A stretch of DNA of 64,000 nt from Psychroserpens jangbogonensis. GTDB lineage: Bacteria; Bacteroidota; Bacteroidia; Flavobacteriales; Flavobacteriaceae. The translations under genes were made by a program, and so were the position numbers. Positions within the stretch are counted from its first letter, which is position 1. Every line of letters begins with the position of its first letter. The stretch covers positions 186,001 through 250,000 of the forward strand of contig NZ_JSWG01000004.1 in assembly GCF_000797465.1 (NCBI RefSeq), written 5' to 3'. The notes under the pieces were generated by a model. It was not told where the DNA came from and did not search any database. It saw nothing but the letters and a program-made list of their open reading frames with translations. Shown one piece after another: positions 1 through 9,304 of this stretch.

Positions 1-1425
1 ATCAACTTGACCTTCCATAACATCTTTCCTAAATTCATTTACTTGTTCTTTAATGCTATTTACTCTTAAATTTGAATATTGACTAGCCTCATCATTAGAG
101 TAACCTTGAGCTAATGCATCATTGTAAAGGGTGATTCCTAAATCTGGTTTTACTTTAAATTCAAGCAAACCTGTAAACATCATGTAGTTTTCAGCATGTT
201 CTGTACTCCACATACGTGGTAATATTGCTGCTTGCTCAGAATTGTAATTTTGTTTAGCGTTTTTATATTGGTTGACAATTACATACTCACCTTTTTCATA
301 GTCTTTTTCATATTTAGGTTTGTCATCTACATAAGGATTGTTTTCATCTAAACCAGTATACTGTTCGGTAAAAAGTGGACCGTAGAATAAATGTGTTTCT
401 GGATACTGCTCTAAGTTGTAGTAAGCTAAAAGTTCTCTAGCACTTGAAGGATTATTTTCATTAATGATTACATTGGCATTTGCTCTGATTGGTAGCATAA
501 GCCATGATGAAAACCCGATGAAAATAAAGATTAAACACAAGGTTAAAGTGTTGGCGTATTTATAGCCTCTTTTTTTTGTTTCTTTTAATCCGAAGTAAAA
601 TGCAGCTATTAAAACGATACCTGCAATTATTGAACCTGAATTAAATGGCAGACCAATAGTATTGACAAAGAAAATTTCTGAAGCACTAAATAATTTAAGT
701 GCATTAGGAAGTAATAATTTAAATATGAATAATAAAATTGCAACAGCTACAATATTGGCAACGATAAAATTTTTGGTAGTTACTTTTTGATAATTTTTGA
801 AAAAGTAAATCAATCCTAGAGCAGGAATTGTTAATAGTCCCATAAAGTGTACTCCAAAAGAAAGTCCAATTACAAAAGCAATTAAGATTAACCATTTATG
901 ACCTCTAGGTTCGTGCATGTCTTGTTCCCAGCGCAGTCCTAAATAAAATAAAACAGCCATAATTAGAGTTGCCATCGCATACACTTCAGTTTCAACAGCA
1001 TTAAACCAAAATGAATCTGTAAATGTAAATGCTAAACTACCAACTAGCGCACTACCTAAAATTGCTATTGATGCATTTTGAGTTAGTTCACCTTCATTAG
1101 AAACTAATTTTTTCAATAGGATACTTATCGTCCAAAACATGAAAAGAATAGTAAAAGCACTAGCAACAGCACTCATCATATTCATCATCATCCCAATTAA
1201 CTCATTGTTTCCAAAAGTAAAAATAGAAAAGAATGCTCCTAAAATTTGAAACAAAGGAGCTCCAGGTGGATGTCCAACTTGCAACTTTGAAGAGGTTAAA
1301 ATGTATTCACCAGCATCCCAAAAACTCACAGTGGGTTCTATGGTTAATGCATAGGTAATCAATGCTATTATAAAAGCAAACCATCCTAAAATGGTATTCC
1401 ATTTCTTGAAGTTGAAATGTGTCAT
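1..1425 (-). CDS. DUF2723 / glycosyltransferase family 117-like membrane protein (3' truncated by window)
   Basis: Reading the minus strand from an ATG at 1425 gives an open frame of 475 codons that runs off the window edge, so the C-terminus is missing. The N-terminus (MTHFNFKKWNTILGWFAFII) leads into several hydrophobic segments, and residues 30-60 contain the EPTVSFWDAGEYI...VGHPPGAPLF block typical of the DUF2723 family, related to the PMT-type lipid-linked sugar transferases. Many transmembrane helices follow, with a soluble stretch after about residue 310. In Bacteroidota these proteins are thought to be membrane glycosyltransferases; the substrate is unknown. Family assignment is from motif recognition and is firm, the exact function is not. 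Confidence 0.85.
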   Translation of the reverse strand, partial: MTHFNFKKWNTILGWFAFIIALITYALTIEPTVSFWDAGEYILTSSKLQVGHPPGAPLFQILGAFFSIFTFGNNELIGMMMNMMSAVASAFTILFMFWTISILLKKLVSNEGELTQNASIAILGSALVGSLAFTFTDSFWFNAVETEVYAMATLIMAVLFYLGLRWEQDMHEPRGHKWLILIAFVIGLSFGVHFMGLLTIPALGLIYFFKNYQKVTTKNFIVANIVAVAILLFIFKLLLPNALKLFSASEIFFVNTIGLPFNSGSIIAGIVLIAAFYFGLKETKKRGYKYANTLTLCLIFIFIGFSSWLMLPIRANANVIINENNPSSARELLAYYNLEQYPETHLFYGPLFTEQYTGLDENNPYVDDKPKYEKDYEKGEYVIVNQYKNAKQNYNSEQAAILPRMWSTEHAENYMMFTGLLEFKVKPDLGITLYNDALAQGYSNDEASQYSNLRVNSIKEQVNEFRKDVMEGQVD

Positions 1426-1526
1426 ATACAAGGTCTATTTATGCGAGCGAATTTAGTAATAATTATACGAAACGCTAGAATTTTTAAGTAAACGTTATGC
1501 TTTTTTGATTATTTTATATGATTTTG

Positions 1527-1557
1527 TTTGTACAAATAAAACTTTGTACTAAATTTG
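1527..1557 (+). promoter_or_regulatory. promoter of tRNA-Gln
   Basis: A TTTG box (1527-1530) and TAAATTTG (1550-1557) are separated by 19 bases, matching the Bacteroidota -33/-7 consensus TTTG...TAnnTTTG. The predicted transcription start is near 1564, about 11 bases before the tRNA. Confidence 0.7.
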
Positions 1558-1574
1558 CACCCTCTTTAAGAGAT

Positions 1575-1647
1575 TGGCCCATGGTGTAACTGGCAACACA
1601 TTGGTTTTTGGTACCAAAGAGTCTAGGTTCGATCCCTAGTGGGCCAA
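1575..1647 (+). tRNA. tRNA-Gln (anticodon UUG)
   Basis: A complete cloverleaf can be folded by eye. The acceptor stem TGGCCCA (1575-1581) pairs with TGGGCCA (1640-1646), with discriminator A at 1647. The anticodon stem TTGGT/ACCAA encloses loop TTTTGGT, which places UUG at positions 34-36. The T arm is CTAGG-TTCGATC-CCTAG. CCA is not encoded. It has its own promoter and terminator and is not part of a tRNA cluster. Confidence 0.95.
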
Positions 1648-1652
1648 CAAAA

Positions 1653-1686
1653 AAAAGTCTTCCAATTTTGGAAGACTTTTTCTTTT
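1653..1686 (+). terminator. intrinsic terminator after tRNA-Gln (probably bidirectional)
   Basis: AAAAGTCTTCCAA (1653-1665) pairs with TTGGAAGACTTTT (1668-1680), followed by a T-rich run. The A-run on the left makes it work also for the minus-strand universal stress gene that ends at 1702. Confidence 0.85.
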
Positions 1687-1701
1687 TATAATATTTCGTT
1701 T

Positions 1702-2526
1702 TTAAATTTTAAAAGTAATTACTGGTCGATTAGCATGATTTACTAGGTCTTCGCTAATACTTCCGTTAAAGAAATGTGCAATACCTTGTCTGCCATGAGT
1801 ACTAATTCCAATAAGATCTGCATCAATATCTTTTGAGAAATTTAAAATACCTTTTTCAACACTGTCATCATTATAGATGTTTAAGGAATAGTTTTTAAAA
1901 CTGCAATCTTCAATAAATGCATTGATGCGTTCATTCGCTTTTTTAGTTGTTGTGAAATTCCCAGCTGTGTTCACCATTAATAGGTGGATTTTAGCTCCAA
2001 AGGCTGTAGCAAATTCTGTTGCTTGGCGATAGGTTTCTTTGCTATCGTTTTTAAAATCTGAAGCAAATACAAAATCGTCTATACTAAATTCTTCATGATC
2101 GTTTTTAATAACTAATACAGGTACAACAGAATTTCTAACCACTTTTTCTGCGTTAGATCCTACAAACATTTCCTTAAAACCACTAGCTCCATGTGAGCCC
2201 ATGATGATAATATCTGCACCTTGTTCATGACAAATATCAACAACGCCATTAAACGAAGCTTCCGGTTTAACAATATCATGAACGGTTATGTCTTTTAAAT
2301 AATCGCTATCCATGATTTCTTTAAACTTTTTATGCGCCATTTTCATAAAAAACATTACTTCTGGGACTTCAGCATAAGAGCTTACAGCATCAGTTTCTTG
2401 CATTGGAATTTCTAGCATGTGCAATAAATAAATTTCGCTACCATTCTTTTTAGCGATTTTGGCCGCTACTTTTAATGCATTTTCAGCTTCTTGAGAAAAG
2501 TCTGTTGGAACTAATATTTTTTTCAT
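1702..2526 (-). CDS. universal stress protein, two UspA domains
   Basis: 274 residues, the usual length for a tandem UspA protein. The first domain begins MKKILVPTDFSQEAENAL and contains the nucleotide-binding loop MGSHGASGFKEMFVGSNAEKVV near residues 109-131. The second domain (about 150-274) ends with a GISTHGRQGIAHFFNGSISE loop and PVITFKI. Both loops keep the G-x2-G-x9-G(S/T)-type ATP-binding pattern in recognisable form. Such proteins are cytoplasmic and are induced by stress or growth arrest; the precise ligand or partner is not known. It converges on the tRNA-Gln gene and shares its terminator. The start is the only good ATG and gives the canonical N-terminal strand. Confidence 0.9.
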   Translation of the reverse strand: MKKILVPTDFSQEAENALKVAAKIAKKNGSEIYLLHMLEIPMQETDAVSSYAEVPEVMFFMKMAHKKFKEIMDSDYLKDITVHDIVKPEASFNGVVDICHEQGADIIIMGSHGASGFKEMFVGSNAEKVVRNSVVPVLVIKNDHEEFSIDDFVFASDFKNDSKETYRQATEFATAFGAKIHLLMVNTAGNFTTTKKANERINAFIEDCSFKNYSLNIYNDDSVEKGILNFSKDIDADLIGISTHGRQGIAHFFNGSISEDLVNHANRPVITFKI

Positions 2527-2585
2527 AAAATTTAAGGTTGATTACAATCTCCTAAATTTAATAATAAAAATCGACATAACACAGC

Positions 2586-2617
2586 TTGGTAAAATCAATA
2601 AAATTGTTGTATATTTG
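2586..2617 (+). promoter_or_regulatory. promoter of rimP-nusA-infB
   Basis: TTGG (2586-2589) and TATATTTG (2610-2617) are 20 bases apart, a good match to the Bacteroidota sigma-A consensus. The predicted start near 2624 leaves a leader of about 57 nt before rimP. Confidence 0.7.
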
Positions 2618-2645
2618 CAGCGTTGTTTGAAGAAATAAGAATAAT

Positions 2646-2671
2646 GAGCGGACGGAAAGTCCGCTCTTTTT
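2646..2671 (+). promoter_or_regulatory. terminator-like hairpin in the rimP leader (candidate attenuator)
   Basis: GAGCGGAC (2646-2653) pairs perfectly with GTCCGCTC (2659-2666) around a GGAAA loop, followed by TTTTT (2667-2671). The tail ends only 9 nt before the rimP ATG. A short overlapping frame starts with an ATG at 2644, runs through the hairpin and stops at 2724; its 26 residues are very basic. Whether this is an attenuator, a translational control element or a terminator for upstream read-through cannot be decided from sequence. Confidence 0.65.
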
Positions 2672-2680
2672 ATACTAAAA

Positions 2681-3145
2681 ATGTTCAGAGATTCCGTAAA
2701 AATATTGTTAGAAGAAGGTCTTAATCAAAGAGAAGACCTGTTTTTAGTCGATTTTGATGTTTTAGCAGATAACTCAATTAAGATTGTGATAGATGGTGAT
2801 AATGGAGTTCTCGTAGGAGACTGTATGTTTATTAGTAGAGCTATTGAGCATAATCTGGATAGAGAAGAACAAGATTTTTCTTTAGAAATATTGTCTGCAG
2901 GTGCAACATCACCTTTAACTAATATTAGACAATACAAGAAAAATATTGGTAGAACACTTAGCGTGAAAACAACAAGTAATGAAGATATTGAAGGTAAACT
3001 AACAGAAGTTGACGATGAAAAGATTCTTCTGGAGTGGAAAGCAAGAGAGCCAAAACCAATTGGTAAAGGAAAAGTAACCGTAAAAAAGCAAGCTGAATTA
3101 TCGTATAACTCGATAAGTAAAGCTCAAGTTGTAATAAAATTTTAA
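2681..3145 (+). CDS. rimP: ribosome maturation factor RimP
   Basis: 154 residues, normal for the family. RimP is needed for maturation of the 30S subunit in the cytoplasm. The N-terminal alpha/beta domain contains the DNSIKIVIDGDNGVLVGDCM segment and the conserved block DFSLEILSAGATSPLTNIRQYKKNIGR, where the usual motif is EVSSPG(L/I)xRPL; here it is SAGATSPLTN, the form seen in Bacteroidota. The C-terminal SH3-like domain begins near residue 95. It is the first gene of rimP-nusA-infB, 12 bases before nusA, an order conserved across bacteria. Confidence 0.93.
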   Translation: MFRDSVKILLEEGLNQREDLFLVDFDVLADNSIKIVIDGDNGVLVGDCMFISRAIEHNLDREEQDFSLEILSAGATSPLTNIRQYKKNIGRTLSVKTTSNEDIEGKLTEVDDEKILLEWKAREPKPIGKGKVTVKKQAELSYNSISKAQVVIKF

Positions 3146-3157
3146 TTCATAAGAATA

Positions 3158-4390
3158 ATGGAAAATATTGCGTTAATTGATTCTTTTTCAGAGTTTAAAG
3201 ATGAGAAGTTAATCGATCGTGTAACGTTAATGGCGATTTTAGAAGATGTTTTGAGAAATGCCTTAAAGAAAAAGTATGGTGATGATGATAATTTTGATAT
3301 TATTATCAATCCAGACAAAGGGGATTTAGAAATTTGGAGAAATAGAATTGTAGTTGCAGATGATGAAGTTGAAGAGCCAAATCAAGAAATCGCTTTATCA
3401 GAAGCGCAAAAAATAGAACCTGATTTTGAAGTTGGTGAGGATGTTGCTGAAGAAGTAAAACTTGTTGATTTAGGTCGTCGTTCAATTTTAGCATTAAGAC
3501 AAAACTTAATCTCTAAAATTCATGAACATGATAATACTAATATCTATAAGCAATTTAAAGAATTAGAAGGAGAGATATATTCTGCTGAAGTACATCATAT
3601 TCGCCATAGAGCTATTATACTTTTGGATGATGATGGTAATGAAATCATTCTTCCAAAAGACAAACAAATTCCTTCAGATTTCTTTAGAAAAGGAGAAAAC
3701 GTAAGAGGGATTATTGAAAGTGTAGAATTAAAAGGAAATAAGCCAGCAATAATCATGTCAAGAACAGCTCCTGTTTTTCTTGAGAAATTATTTGAGCAAG
3801 AAATTCCAGAAGTATTTGATGGTTTAATTACCATTAAAAAAGTAGTTCGTATCCCAGGAGAAAAAGCGAAAGTTGCTGTAGATTCTTATGATGATAGAAT
3901 TGATCCAGTTGGAGCTTGTGTAGGTATGAAAGGTTCTAGAATTCACGGGATTGTTCGTGAATTAGGAAATGAAAATATTGATGTTATTAATTATACCAAT
4001 AACCTTAATCTTTTTATTACAAGAGCGCTTAGTCCTGCAAGAGTGACTTCTGTCAAATTAGATGAAGAAACAAAGCGTGCTGAAGTATTGTTAAAACCAG
4101 AAGAAGTATCTAAAGCAATTGGTAGAGGTGGTCACAACATTAGATTAGCTGGTCAATTAACAGGTTATGAAATAGATGTGTTTAGAGAAGGTGCTGAGGA
4201 AGATGTAGAATTGGGTGAATTTACTGATGAAATAGAAAGTTGGATTATTGCAGAATTCAGTAAAGCAGGTTTAGATACTGCAAAAAGTATTTTAGAACAA
4301 GATGTTGTAGATCTTGTAAAACGTACAGATTTAGAAGAAGAAACAATATTAGATGTTATTAGAATTCTTAAGGAAGAATTCGAAGAATAG
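3158..4390 (+). CDS. nusA: transcription termination/antitermination protein NusA
   Basis: 410 residues. NusA binds RNA polymerase and nascent RNA and modulates pausing, termination and antitermination. The N-terminal RNAP-binding domain (1-125) is followed by an S1 domain (about 130-200), then KH1 and KH2, with DPVGACVGMKGSRIHGIVRELGNENIDVI and the second KH loop AIGRGGHNIRLAGQLTGYEIDV clearly visible. The protein ends with a short acidic helical segment and lacks the long C-terminal acidic repeats of E. coli NusA, as is usual in Bacteroidota. It lies between rimP and infB and is likely co-transcribed with them. Confidence 0.96.
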   Translation: MENIALIDSFSEFKDEKLIDRVTLMAILEDVLRNALKKKYGDDDNFDIIINPDKGDLEIWRNRIVVADDEVEEPNQEIALSEAQKIEPDFEVGEDVAEEVKLVDLGRRSILALRQNLISKIHEHDNTNIYKQFKELEGEIYSAEVHHIRHRAIILLDDDGNEIILPKDKQIPSDFFRKGENVRGIIESVELKGNKPAIIMSRTAPVFLEKLFEQEIPEVFDGLITIKKVVRIPGEKAKVAVDSYDDRIDPVGACVGMKGSRIHGIVRELGNENIDVINYTNNLNLFITRALSPARVTSVKLDEETKRAEVLLKPEEVSKAIGRGGHNIRLAGQLTGYEIDVFREGAEEDVELGEFTDEIESWIIAEFSKAGLDTAKSILEQDVVDLVKRTDLEEETILDVIRILKEEFEE

Positions 4391-4455
4391 TACCAGTTTA
4401 ACAATGTAAAGTTAATTTGGTATAAAAGATTTTTAAGTTATATTACAAGCGATTT

Positions 4456-7275
4456 ATGGCTCAAACAAGATTAAATAAAGTATTACGAGAACTCAATATT
4501 TCTATTGATCGTGCTGTTGATTTTTTAGAATCAAACGGTGTCGAAATAGAGAAGAGTCCTAATACCAAAATATCAGAAGACGTTTACACAATTCTTTCCA
4601 ACGAATTCCAAACTGACGCTAATAAAAAAATGGCGTCGCAAGAAGTTAGTGAAGCGAAATTAAAGGAAAAGGAAGAATTGCGCGAACAGCGTGAGCGTGA
4701 GTTGGAAGAAAAAGCTAAGCAAGAAGAGAAAAAGAGCAAAGAGGTTGTTAAGGCTAAAGCAGAATTAAGTGGCCCAAAACAAGTTGGAAAAATAGACTTA
4801 GATAAACCTAAAAAAGAAGCAGAGCCAAAACCTGAAGAACCTAAGGCAGTTAAAGAGCCAGAAGTTAAAAAGGAAGAAGCAAAAGAAGAAGCTCCAAAGA
4901 AAGAAGAAGCTCCAAAGAAAGAAGAAGCTCCAAAGAAAGAAGAAGCTCCGAAGAAAGAAGAGGAAGCTCCAAAGAAAGAAGTAGCTAAAGAAGAAGCTCC
5001 GAAGAAAGAAGAAAAAAAGACTAAAGAAGAGCCTGCAGAAGAGCCTGCAGTAGAATCTAAAGAGGAACCTGTAGATGAAACTTTAAAAACTCAATACAAG
5101 AAATTATCCGGTCCTAAAATTGCTGGTGAAAAAATTGACCTTTCTAAGTTTAATAAACCTAAGAAGAAAAAGGAAGAAAAAAAGCCAGCTGATAATAAAA
5201 CGACTGCTGGAGACGCTAATAAGAAGAAGAGAAGACGTATAAGTAAAGGACCTGGTTCTGGACCTGGTGCCACAGGCGGTAACTTTGGAAATAGAAGCGG
5301 AAACCAAAGAGGTGGTTATAAAGGTAAAACTCAAGGAGGTAAACGTACATCTACTGTAAAAGCAGAGCCAAGTGCTGAAGAAGTTCAAAAGCAAGTTCGT
5401 GAAACTCTAGAGAAACTTCAAGGGAAATCGAGTAAAGGAAAAGGCGCAAAATATAGAAGAGAAAAAAGAGACCAGCATAGAGAGCAGACTGAAATTGATC
5501 AAAAAATTGAAGATGCTGAAAGCAAAATTCTTAAAGTAACAGAGTTCGTAACAGCTAATGAAGTTGCTACGATGATGAATGTTTCTGTTACTGAAATTAT
5601 TTCTGCTTGTATGTCACTTGGTATGATGGTAACCATGAACCAACGATTAGATGCTGAAACCTTAACGGTTGTTGCTGATGAGTTTGGTTATAACGTTGAT
5701 TTTGTGACCTCTGATATTGAAGAGTCAATAGAAGAAGTTGAAGATAAACCAGAAGATTTAGTAGCTCGTGCTCCAATCGTTACCGTTATGGGTCACGTAG
5801 ATCACGGTAAAACATCTTTACTAGATTATATACGTCAAGAAAATGTAATCGCTGGTGAATCAGGTGGAATTACACAACATATTGGTGCTTATGGTGTTCA
5901 ACTAGAAGACGGACAAAAAATCGCATTTCTTGATACACCAGGTCACGAGGCTTTTACAGCAATGCGTGCTCGTGGTGCTCAAGTTACCGATTTAGCAATT
6001 ATTGTAGTTGCTGCAGATGATTCTATAATGCCACAAACAAAAGAAGCAATTGCTCATGCTCAAGCAGCAGAAGTGCCAATTGTTTTTGCAATAAATAAAA
6101 TTGATAAAGATGGAGCAAATCCTGAAAAAGTAAAAGAGGGATTAGCACAGATGAATTTATTAGTTGAAGATTGGGGAGGAAAAATCCAGTCACATGATAT
6201 TTCGGCTAAAGACGGAACAGGAATTAAAGAATTATTAGAAAAGGTATTGCTTGAAGCTGAATTATTAGAGTTAAAAGCAAATCCAAATAAACAAGCTAAT
6301 GGAACTGTTGTAGAAGCATTCTTAGATAAAGGAAGAGGATATGTGTCTACAATTTTAGTCCAGGCAGGAACTTTAAAAGTTGGAGATTATGTTCTTGCTG
6401 GTAAAAATAGCGGAAAAGTTAGAGCTATGCATGATGAGCGTGGTAACAGCGTGAAAGTTGCTGGACCATCAACACCAGTTTCTATATTAGGTTTAGATGG
6501 AGCGCCTCAAGCAGGAGATAAGTTTAGTGTATTTGAAGATGAGCGTGAAGCAAAACAAATTGCTGCAAAACGTACACAATTACAACGTGAGCAATCAGTT
6601 AGAACGCAACGTCATATTACTCTTGATGAAATCGGACGTCGTATAGCGCTTGGTGATTTCCAAGAATTAAATATCATCCTTAAAGGTGATGTGGATGGTT
6701 CTGTGGAAGCATTAACAGATTCATTCCAGAAATTATCTACTGAAGAAATACAAGTTAATATCATACATAAAGGTGTTGGTGCCATTACCGAAAGTGATGT
6801 CTTATTAGCAACAGCTTCTGATGCAATTATTATTGGGTTTAATGTAAGACCAATGGGTAATGCGCGTCAAATTGCGGATAAAGAAGAAATTGATATCAGA
6901 ATGTATTCAATTATATATGATGCTATTAATGATCTTAAAGATGCAATGGAAGGTATGTTATCTCCAGAGCTTAAAGAAGAGATTACTGGTACAGCAGAGA
7001 TTAGAGAATTATTTAAGGTATCTAAAATTGGAACTATTGCTGGTTGTATGGTAACTAATGGTAAAATCTTTAGAAGTTCAGGAATTCGTTTAATACGTGA
7101 TGGTGTTGTAATTCACACAGGTGAATTAACTTCATTAAAACGATTTAAAGATGATGCTAAGGAGGTTGCTAAAGGATATGATTGTGGTATTCAATTGAAA
7201 AACTATAATGATGTTCAAATTGACGATGTTCTAGAAGCATTCCAAGAAGTAGAAGTAAAGAAAAAATTGAAATAA
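4456..7275 (+). CDS. infB: translation initiation factor IF-2
   Basis: 939 residues. IF-2 is the GTPase that brings initiator tRNA to the 30S subunit and promotes subunit joining. Residues 1-55 form the IF2_N domain. Next comes a long charged linker (about 60-340) with an 18-nt tandem repeat encoding EEAPKK units. The second IF2_N-like region is near 365-415. The G domain has G1 GHVDHGKTS (near 447), G3 DTPGHE (near 494) and G4 NKID (near 547), followed by domains II, III and the C-terminal domain. The linker is lysine/glutamate rich and weakly conserved. The gene closes the rimP operon and is followed by a strong terminator. Confidence 0.97.
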   Translation: MAQTRLNKVLRELNISIDRAVDFLESNGVEIEKSPNTKISEDVYTILSNEFQTDANKKMASQEVSEAKLKEKEELREQRERELEEKAKQEEKKSKEVVKAKAELSGPKQVGKIDLDKPKKEAEPKPEEPKAVKEPEVKKEEAKEEAPKKEEAPKKEEAPKKEEAPKKEEEAPKKEVAKEEAPKKEEKKTKEEPAEEPAVESKEEPVDETLKTQYKKLSGPKIAGEKIDLSKFNKPKKKKEEKKPADNKTTAGDANKKKRRRISKGPGSGPGATGGNFGNRSGNQRGGYKGKTQGGKRTSTVKAEPSAEEVQKQVRETLEKLQGKSSKGKGAKYRREKRDQHREQTEIDQKIEDAESKILKVTEFVTANEVATMMNVSVTEIISACMSLGMMVTMNQRLDAETLTVVADEFGYNVDFVTSDIEESIEEVEDKPEDLVARAPIVTVMGHVDHGKTSLLDYIRQENVIAGESGGITQHIGAYGVQLEDGQKIAFLDTPGHEAFTAMRARGAQVTDLAIIVVAADDSIMPQTKEAIAHAQAAEVPIVFAINKIDKDGANPEKVKEGLAQMNLLVEDWGGKIQSHDISAKDGTGIKELLEKVLLEAELLELKANPNKQANGTVVEAFLDKGRGYVSTILVQAGTLKVGDYVLAGKNSGKVRAMHDERGNSVKVAGPSTPVSILGLDGAPQAGDKFSVFEDEREAKQIAAKRTQLQREQSVRTQRHITLDEIGRRIALGDFQELNIILKGDVDGSVEALTDSFQKLSTEEIQVNIIHKGVGAITESDVLLATASDAIIIGFNVRPMGNARQIADKEEIDIRMYSIIYDAINDLKDAMEGMLSPELKEEITGTAEIRELFKVSKIGTIAGCMVTNGKIFRSSGIRLIRDGVVIHTGELTSLKRFKDDAKEVAKGYDCGIQLKNYNDVQIDDVLEAFQEVEVKKKLK
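4885..5012 (+). repeat. 18-nt in-frame tandem repeat in the IF-2 linker
   Basis: The unit GCTCCAAAGAAAGAAGAA recurs about six times with small variations (CCA/CCG, an inserted GAG, one GTAGCT unit). It encodes APKKEE repeats. It is in frame, so copy number can change without destroying the gene. Confidence 0.85.
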
Positions 7276-7292
7276 TTAATTCTATATTAAAT

Positions 7293-7324
7293 AAAAAAAA
7301 GCGACCTTAAGGTCGCTTTTTTTT
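7293..7324 (+). terminator. bidirectional intrinsic terminator after infB
   Basis: AAAAAAAAGCGACCTT pairs with AAGGTCGCTTTTTTTT. The A-run and T-run on either side let the hairpin end both infB and the convergent SPOR gene at 7345. Confidence 0.92.
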
Positions 7325-7344
7325 GTGATTAAAAATTTTAACTT

Positions 7345-7728
7345 TTATTTTTTGTCTTTCTTCGGTTCAAAAATAAATGCATTAGTATATTTTCTTTTTA
7401 TTTTTAAAAGTGCTTTGTCAGCTTCTAACCTACTTCTGAAATTTCCTATCCAAATTTTTGTGTTTGGCGAATCAAATTCCATACTTACAGGCCATTCATT
7501 AAATGAATTTAAAAAATTCTGTTTAGATGATTCAGCACCTGATCGTGTGCCAGAGTACACCTGAATTTTAAAGAGGTTTACGGTCTTTACGTCTTTTTTG
7601 AATTCTAGTAATTTATCTATATCGCTATCTTGATCAACTACAACTGTTCCGATCTGAGAAAAACTCTCGATTGAAAAGCTAAAAAAAGCGATTGCGATTA
7701 ATAAAAGTTTCATATTACGTTTTATCAT
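7345..7728 (-). CDS. small secreted SPOR-domain protein
   Basis: 127 residues. An N-terminal signal sequence (KLLLIAIAFFSFSIESFSQ) is followed, from about residue 50, by a compact SPOR-like domain: NLFKIQVYSGTRSGAESSKQ, then KIWIGNFRSRLEADKALLKI and YTNAFIFEPKK. SPOR domains bind denuded peptidoglycan glycans, usually at division sites; here the protein is probably periplasmic. An internal ATG five codons in (7713) would give a more typical signal peptide (MKLLLIAIAF) and may be the true start. It converges on infB. Confidence 0.8.
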   Translation of the reverse strand: MIKRNMKLLLIAIAFFSFSIESFSQIGTVVVDQDSDIDKLLEFKKDVKTVNLFKIQVYSGTRSGAESSKQNFLNSFNEWPVSMEFDSPNTKIWIGNFRSRLEADKALLKIKRKYTNAFIFEPKKDKK

Positions 7729-7883
7729 AACTAAGTGATTTAGTGCAAAGAAAATGATTTTTTTTTATTGCGTTCATATTTGATTCATTTATATAACTTA
7801 TTGAAGACTTTAAATATTATTTAGAATCTTTATAAATTAACAATTAACAGTTCACTAACATTTCTAAAATCGACATTATATGT

Positions 7884-7891
7884 TATTTTTG
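7884..7891 (+). promoter_or_regulatory. -7 box upstream of the act-cox operon
   Basis: TATTTTTG matches TAnnTTTG and lies 37 nt before the actA start. No convincing TTG-type -33 box is seen, so strength and exact start are uncertain. Confidence 0.45.
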
Positions 7892-7927
7892 CGTGAGATT
7901 TTACAAACGTTTTTTTCAATTTAATTA

Positions 7928-9271
7928 ATGAAAAAATCATACCAAAGTTTAGAAGATAATTCAACTAACACTATGATACAAGTGATTTACCGTAAACTAA
8001 CAGCAAATTTTCTCAATTTAGGGTTAGTTTTTTTACTCACGATTTCTACTTCACTTACTGCTCAGGAAGGTGATCCAGCAAAAGGAAAAACTTTATTTAA
8101 TACAAATTGTGCCTCATGTCATCAAATGGATAAGAAGATGACTGGACCTGCTTTACGTGATTTAGAATTGCGTTTAGAGGAAGAGCTAGGTTTAGATAGA
8201 GAATGGATAAACAAATGGATTAGAAATAGTGCTGGTTTAATTAAATCTGGTGATGCTTACGCTAACCAAATTTATAATGAGTACAATGGTACAGCGATGA
8301 CCGCTTTCCCACAATTATCAGATCAAGATATATCAGACGTTTTGGCTTATACAGCTCAGCCTAAAGCAGCGCCTGCTGTAGCAGCTGGTCCTGCTGCAAA
8401 TAGTGGTGGTGGAGATTCTGATGGAATCTCAAACAAATTAATTCTAGGAGCTTTAGCAATCTTATTTGTGTTGTTAGCAATGGCCTTACTTATGGTTCGT
8501 AAAACATTAAATCGTTTTGCAGAAGCTAAAGGTATTGATATTGCTAGTGAAGATAAAAGCATTCCTATCTGGAAAGCTTTTATTCAAAATCAATTCTTGA
8601 TTTTAGTTACTGTAATACTTCTATTATTAGCTAGTGCCTATTTTGTTTTTGGTTACCTATCACAAATAGGTGTTGATCAGGGTTACGAGCCAGTTCAGCC
8701 AATTCATTATTCACATAAAATTCATGCAGGAGATAATGGTATTGATTGTAAATACTGTCATTCATCTGCAAGAGTTAGTAAGCAATCTGGAATACCATCA
8801 TTAAATATATGTATGAACTGTCATAAATCTATTTATGAAGTTTCAGAAGATACTCAAGCAGAAGGTATAAATGAATATGGGGTTGATTATAATGCTGAAA
8901 TCAAAAAATTATATGCAGCTGTAGGTTGGGATGATGATGAACAAAAGTATACTGGAGAAACTGAGCCTGTAAAATGGGTGAGAATACATAATCTTCCAGA
9001 TTTCGCATACTTTAACCACTCACAACACGTCACTGTTGCGGGTGTAGAATGTCAAACTTGTCATGGACCAGTTGAAGACATGGAAGTAATGTATCAATAT
9101 GCACCTTTAACAATGGGATGGTGTATTGATTGTCACAGAAAGACTGAGATTAACGTAAAAGATAACGCGTATTACACAAAAATACATGAGCAGTTATCTA
9201 AGAAATATGGTGTAGATAAATTGACAGCTGCCCAAATGGGTGGACTGGAATGTGGAAAATGCCATTACTAA
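7928..9271 (+). CDS. actA: alternative complex III subunit ActA, multiheme cytochrome c with fused monoheme domain
   Basis: 447 residues. ActA carries electrons within ACIII, the quinol:electron-acceptor oxidoreductase that replaces the bc1 complex. Six CxxCH heme sites are visible: CASCH in an N-terminal cytochrome c domain (about 40-130), then, after a membrane helix near 170-190 and another near 215-240, CKYCH, CMNCH, CQTCH, CIDCH and CGKCH at the C-terminus. The signal sequence fits a start either at 7928 or at an internal ATG at 7973 (MIQVIYRKL); the second gives a tidier signal peptide. It is the first gene of the operon, 33 bases before actB. Confidence 0.93.
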   Translation: MKKSYQSLEDNSTNTMIQVIYRKLTANFLNLGLVFLLTISTSLTAQEGDPAKGKTLFNTNCASCHQMDKKMTGPALRDLELRLEEELGLDREWINKWIRNSAGLIKSGDAYANQIYNEYNGTAMTAFPQLSDQDISDVLAYTAQPKAAPAVAAGPAANSGGGDSDGISNKLILGALAILFVLLAMALLMVRKTLNRFAEAKGIDIASEDKSIPIWKAFIQNQFLILVTVILLLLASAYFVFGYLSQIGVDQGYEPVQPIHYSHKIHAGDNGIDCKYCHSSARVSKQSGIPSLNICMNCHKSIYEVSEDTQAEGINEYGVDYNAEIKKLYAAVGWDDDEQKYTGETEPVKWVRIHNLPDFAYFNHSQHVTVAGVECQTCHGPVEDMEVMYQYAPLTMGWCIDCHRKTEINVKDNAYYTKIHEQLSKKYGVDKLTAAQMGGLECGKCHY

Positions 9272-9304
9272 TAAGTTTAATAAGAAGTAATTCAATTATA
9301 TAAT

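Noticed and set aside
4885-5012. CRISPR-like or other non-coding repeat
   Set aside because: The repeat has no spacers, a multiple-of-three period and is in frame within infB.
7325-7564. Plus-strand frame after the infB terminator
   Set aside because: It is antisense to the SPOR gene, starts without a promoter past a strong terminator and shows no domain.
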